Assembly (NCBI GenBank): GCA_019117185.1
Contig: DXAF01000055.1
Span: 1-41,861 of the forward strand
Length of the DNA: 41,861 nt
Reading direction: 5' to 3'
Source: Candidatus Limosilactobacillus intestinipullorum
GTDB lineage: Bacteria > Bacillota > Bacilli > Lactobacillales > Lactobacillaceae
Positions 38,449 through 41,861 of the stretch are shown here, one piece after another (positions within the stretch are counted from its first letter, which is position 1; the number at the start of each line of letters is the position of its first letter). The notes beneath the pieces are model-generated. The model was given only the letters and a program-made list of their open reading frames with translations. It was not told the DNA's origin and did not search any database. The position numbers and the translations under genes are program-made.

Positions 38449-39552
38449 TTAGGCGAGTTTAAAAGTCTTAAGTTCCTTGCTCGTGTGCGTAAATGGTTCA
38501 CAGCCGTCTTCTGTAATGTGAACACAGTCTTCAATCCGCACACCAGCGACTCCTGGAATATAGATTCCCGGTTCAATGGAGAAGCACATTCCCGGTTCAA
38601 GGACAAGCTGGTTACCCGCCATGATGGATGGAAACTCGTGGTCACTCATCCCTAGGCCGTGGCCGAGGCGGTGGATGAAGTATTCACCATAACCAGCCTT
38701 AGTGATAATATCGCGGGCAACCCGGTCCAGCTCTTCGGCAGTAATCCCTGGTTTAGCAGCCTCTTGGGCAGCCAGCTGGGCTTCTAGACAGACGTTATAA
38801 ATATCTTGCTGCTTTTCATTTAGGGTCCCAATAGCAACGGTCCGGGAAACATCACTACAGTAACCATCAACAATACAACCGAGGTCAAACAGCACCAGTT
38901 CGTTGTTTTCAATCGGGTTCTGAGAGGTTGCACCGTGGGGCTCAGCTGCGTGGGCGCCAGCCTGAACTAGCGTGTCAAAACTCGTGTGCATGATCCCGTG
39001 CTTCTTCAGAGCAAATTCAAGGTTAGCAGCAACTTCTTGTTCACTGCGGCCTAGTTTAAGGTTCTTAAAGCCCTCCTCAAGCATGAAGTCGGCCCACTTA
39101 CCAGCCTCATCCAGCTTAGCAATTTCATCGGCCGACTTGATTAGCCGCATGTGCTCAATGGTGGGGGTTAAATCAGTGTCAAACTTGGCGGTCGGGAACT
39201 GACCTTTCAAACCGCGCAGGCGCTGGACCGTTAGGTGACTTTGCTCGATTCCCCAGTGGATCGGGTCCGGACTTTGTTCCCGGACGTGCTTAGCAATTAA
39301 GGCGTAAGGGTCCTCGTGGTCAAGGTAGCCATAAACGGGATGAGTCCAACCGGCGCCCTTGGCCGCTTCGACCTCCAGGGCTGGTGTGAACAAGAACGGT
39401 TCTGCATCTGGGAAGATCAACAGTGCCATGACCCGTTCAATTGGGTCTTCATAAAAGCCGGTTAGGTAGCCGATGGTCATCGGGTCACTAATGTAAGCAG
39501 CATCAAGATTCTTCTCAGCAAGGGTGGTTTGCAGTTGTTCAATCTTAGACAA
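38449..39552 (-). CDS. pepQ: Xaa-Pro dipeptidase (TTG start)
   Basis: Hydrolyses dipeptides with C-terminal proline. The creatinase-like N-terminal domain is followed by the pita-bread metallopeptidase fold with its five metal ligands: two Asp in LFDLGCIVDGYCSDVSRT, His in HRLGHGLGMSDHEFP, Glu in SIEPGIYIP and Glu in GVRIEDCVHI. The 367-residue length is normal. AAAGGAGG lies 8 bp before a TTG start. In other lactobacilli pepQ is often next to divergent ccpA; here no ccpA is seen, and the neighbour is ldh on the same strand. Confidence 0.95.
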   Translation of the reverse strand: MSKIEQLQTTLAEKNLDAAYISDPMTIGYLTGFYEDPIERVMALLIFPDAEPFLFTPALEVEAAKGAGWTHPVYGYLDHEDPYALIAKHVREQSPDPIHWGIEQSHLTVQRLRGLKGQFPTAKFDTDLTPTIEHMRLIKSADEIAKLDEAGKWADFMLEEGFKNLKLGRSEQEVAANLEFALKKHGIMHTSFDTLVQAGAHAAEPHGATSQNPIENNELVLFDLGCIVDGYCSDVSRTVAIGTLNEKQQDIYNVCLEAQLAAQEAAKPGITAEELDRVARDIITKAGYGEYFIHRLGHGLGMSDHEFPSIMAGNQLVLEPGMCFSIEPGIYIPGVAGVRIEDCVHITEDGCEPFTHTSKELKTFKLA

Positions 39553-39700
39553 TTCAATAACCTCCTTTAGGTTGGGACAAATAACTATACTATTATTTTA
39601 TAGTAATGGGCAGGTGAAAACAATTAGTTTAATAAAAACTGCGATGTTCAAGCGGCCAGCTAAGAAGTTCAATGCTAGCGGGCAGGGGGAACAACTATTT

Positions 39701-39730
39701 AAAAAGAAAAAGCCGGGGAAATCCCGACTT
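39701..39730 (-). terminator. Terminator of ldh
   Basis: On the minus strand AAGTCGGG, a short loop and CCCGGCTT are followed by TTTTCTTTTT. It starts 23 bp after the ldh stop and isolates ldh from pepQ. Confidence 0.85.
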
Positions 39731-39752
39731 TGTAGGTTGAAAGAGCTTAATC

Positions 39753-40727
<975 letters not shown>

Positions 40728-40769
40728 TCATCTGTGTCTTGTGCAATTTCGAGATTACATCTCAAAAAT

Positions 40770-40778
40770 ATTATAGCA
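40770..40778 (-). promoter_or_regulatory. Extended -10 promoter of ldh
   Basis: On the minus strand TGCTATAAT gives a perfect -10 with the TG extension. No good -35 is seen. A short hairpin (GAGAT/ATCTC, 40751-40763) lies in the leader. Confidence 0.65.
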
Positions 40779-40945
40779 TTCCTTTGTGAAAAATCTATAA
40801 ATAGTCGTAAAATTAGTGCATTGTCGTTTTGCTCAATTTAAAAATATCATGGCTATTTTACTATGGTCACGTCTTAACATGTGCTAAAATAAGGTAGTAT
40901 CTGTTAGGCTTGGTTAAGTTTAAGCAGTTAGTATAAACGGAGGAG

Positions 40946-41272
40946 GTGATTACCATTCTTAATCGTACCAAGCAATTTATGCGCGATAATGATTTAATGT
41001 ATAAACGTGAATATATTCGGCCAATGATGACACCGCAGCACGTGTACGTCTTCCGTTTTGGGAAGCACCGGCTGAACAATCGGGTAATCATTCGTTACTC
41101 CCACACTTGGACTGGACGTTTAAAAATAAATGAAATTGACGTACGTCTTCACCACCAGCACCACCCACGGATTTTCTTGACCGAATCTGACTTAATTGAC
41201 TATCTCAAGCACCATCTGGAAAAGGAAAAGAAGAAGCGGGCCAAGGATAGTCAGGGTGAAGATGACGAGTAA
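40946..41272 (+). CDS. Small conserved-looking protein of unknown function, start uncertain
   Basis: About 105-108 residues, basic in the middle with many His and Arg (VRLHHQHHPR) and a charged C-terminal tail (KEKKKRAKDSQGEDDE). It has no membrane helix or signal. It does not match any family I recognise. The near-perfect ribosome binding site AGGAGGTGAT (40941-40950) overlaps the in-frame GTG at 40946, so that start is too close. At ideal spacing the in-frame codon is ATT at 40955, a rare start; ATG 40979 is the next choice. It lies upstream of prmA. Confidence 0.7.
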   Translation: MITILNRTKQFMRDNDLMYKREYIRPMMTPQHVYVFRFGKHRLNNRVIIRYSHTWTGRLKINEIDVRLHHQHHPRIFLTESDLIDYLKHHLEKEKKKRAKDSQGEDDE

Positions 41273-41285
41273 TATGCAGTAAATG

Positions 41286-41320
41286 AATCGTGACCAGCGG
41301 GCGAAGGTGGTCACGATTTT
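41286..41320 (+). terminator. Terminator before prmA
   Basis: AATCGTGACCA (41286-41296) pairs perfectly with TGGTCACGATT (41308-41318), then TTATT. It ends 20 bp before prmA. Confidence 0.8.
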
Positions 41321-41340
41321 ATTGATTAAAGGAGGAACTC

Positions 41341-41861
41341 ATGGATTGGACAGCGGTAAAAGTAATTACTTCTAGTGAAGCAGTTGAAGCGGTTAGCTAT
41401 CTTTTAACTAACGCGGGTGCCCAGGGGGTTCAAATTGATGATGCCGCGGATTTTGCAAACCTCCACGCCGGACGGTATGGAAAGCACGGGAAAATTATTG
41501 ACCCGGCAGATATTCCCCATCGTAAGCAGGGGGCCGCGGTGACCGGCTACTTTCCGGAAAAGTCTTTTTTGCCAGAGTTGGTACCGACTATTTCGGCGCA
41601 GGTTACCAAACTAGCTAGCTATGGACTGGACCCCGGGGCTGCTCAGGTTAGTGCTGCAGGAGTCGACGATGAAAAGTGGGCAACAGTTTGGCAAAAGTAC
41701 TACCACCCCTTACGGGTAACCAATGAATTAACGATTGTCCCGGAGTGGGAAGACTACACACCAGCCCAAGATAGTGAAAAGGTGTTGTGCCTTGACCCGG
41801 GAATGGCCTTTGGGACGGGTACCCACCCCACTACCCGGTTAATGATGGAAGCCTTGGAAAA
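41341..41861 (+). CDS. prmA: Ribosomal protein L11 methyltransferase (3' end outside window)
   Basis: Methylates amino groups of ribosomal protein L11. The reading frame begins [16 protein letters not shown] at ATG 41341 after AAAGGAGG. It runs 173 codons to the window edge without a stop. The catalytic domain start [15 protein letters not shown] (about 156-170) is the PrmA signature. The N-terminal L11-binding domain precedes it. The gene is cut by the window, not broken. Confidence 0.93.
   Translation, partial: MDWTAVKVITSSEAVEAVSYLLTNAGAQGVQIDDAADFANLHAGRYGKHGKIIDPADIPHRKQGAAVTGYFPEKSFLPELVPTISAQVTKLASYGLDPGAAQVSAAGVDDEKWATVWQKYYHPLRVTNELTIVPEWEDYTPAQDSEKVLCLDPGMAFGTGTHPTTRLMMEALE

Overview
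The window looks like the chromosome of a lactic acid bacterium, most likely a heterofermentative lactobacillus of the Limosilactobacillus type. The basis is a mevalonate-pathway HMG-CoA synthase, PolC-type replicase, L-lactate dehydrogenase, PepD and PepQ peptidases, a Gram-positive CIRCE/HrcA heat-shock operon, strong AGGAGG ribosome binding sites and moderate GC. The genus is inferred from general resemblance; no search was run.

Layout. Positions 1-427 hold the C-terminal part of a tyrosine integrase, and 404-778 carries three pairs of TTCTCAAA octamers spaced 11 bp apart. This looks like the edge of an integrated element. The stretch up to about 1290 has hairpins but no convincing gene. 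From 1355 to 3230 an RNase H gene and mvaS form a pair. Next come lexA (-) and divergent ynzC/yneF, sharing an intergenic LexA box, then plsC (-), a TrmN6/YabB methyltransferase and a GIY-YIG protein. Positions 6825-19279 are a long co-oriented block: rpsB-tsf-pyrH-frr (translation and UMP kinase), uppS-cdsA-rseP-proS (envelope lipid precursors, intramembrane protease, tRNA charging) and polC. Positions 19508-22164 hold a decayed secreted gene with five repeats of about 115 residues and a beta-lactamase-fold serine hydrolase domain. Positions 22187-29243 are the nusA-infB cluster (rimP-nusA-ylxR-ylxQ-infB-rbfA-truB-ribF). A small minus-strand gene of unknown function is followed by CIRCE-hrcA-grpE-dnaK-dnaJ and lepA. 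The right end has pepD, pepQ (-), ldh (-), a small conserved-looking gene with an unusual start region, and the beginning of prmA, which runs off the window.

Most of the window is ordinary core genome serving translation, replication, envelope lipid synthesis, protein folding and SOS control. I do not see a complete new defence or biosynthetic system. The parts worth a second look are non-coding or broken: the integrase-edge repeats, two strongly structured intergenic segments (3242-3364 and 4781-4878), a leader hairpin before rpsB whose promoter is embedded in the preceding terminator, a possible AUU start near 40955, and the repeat-rich pseudogene.
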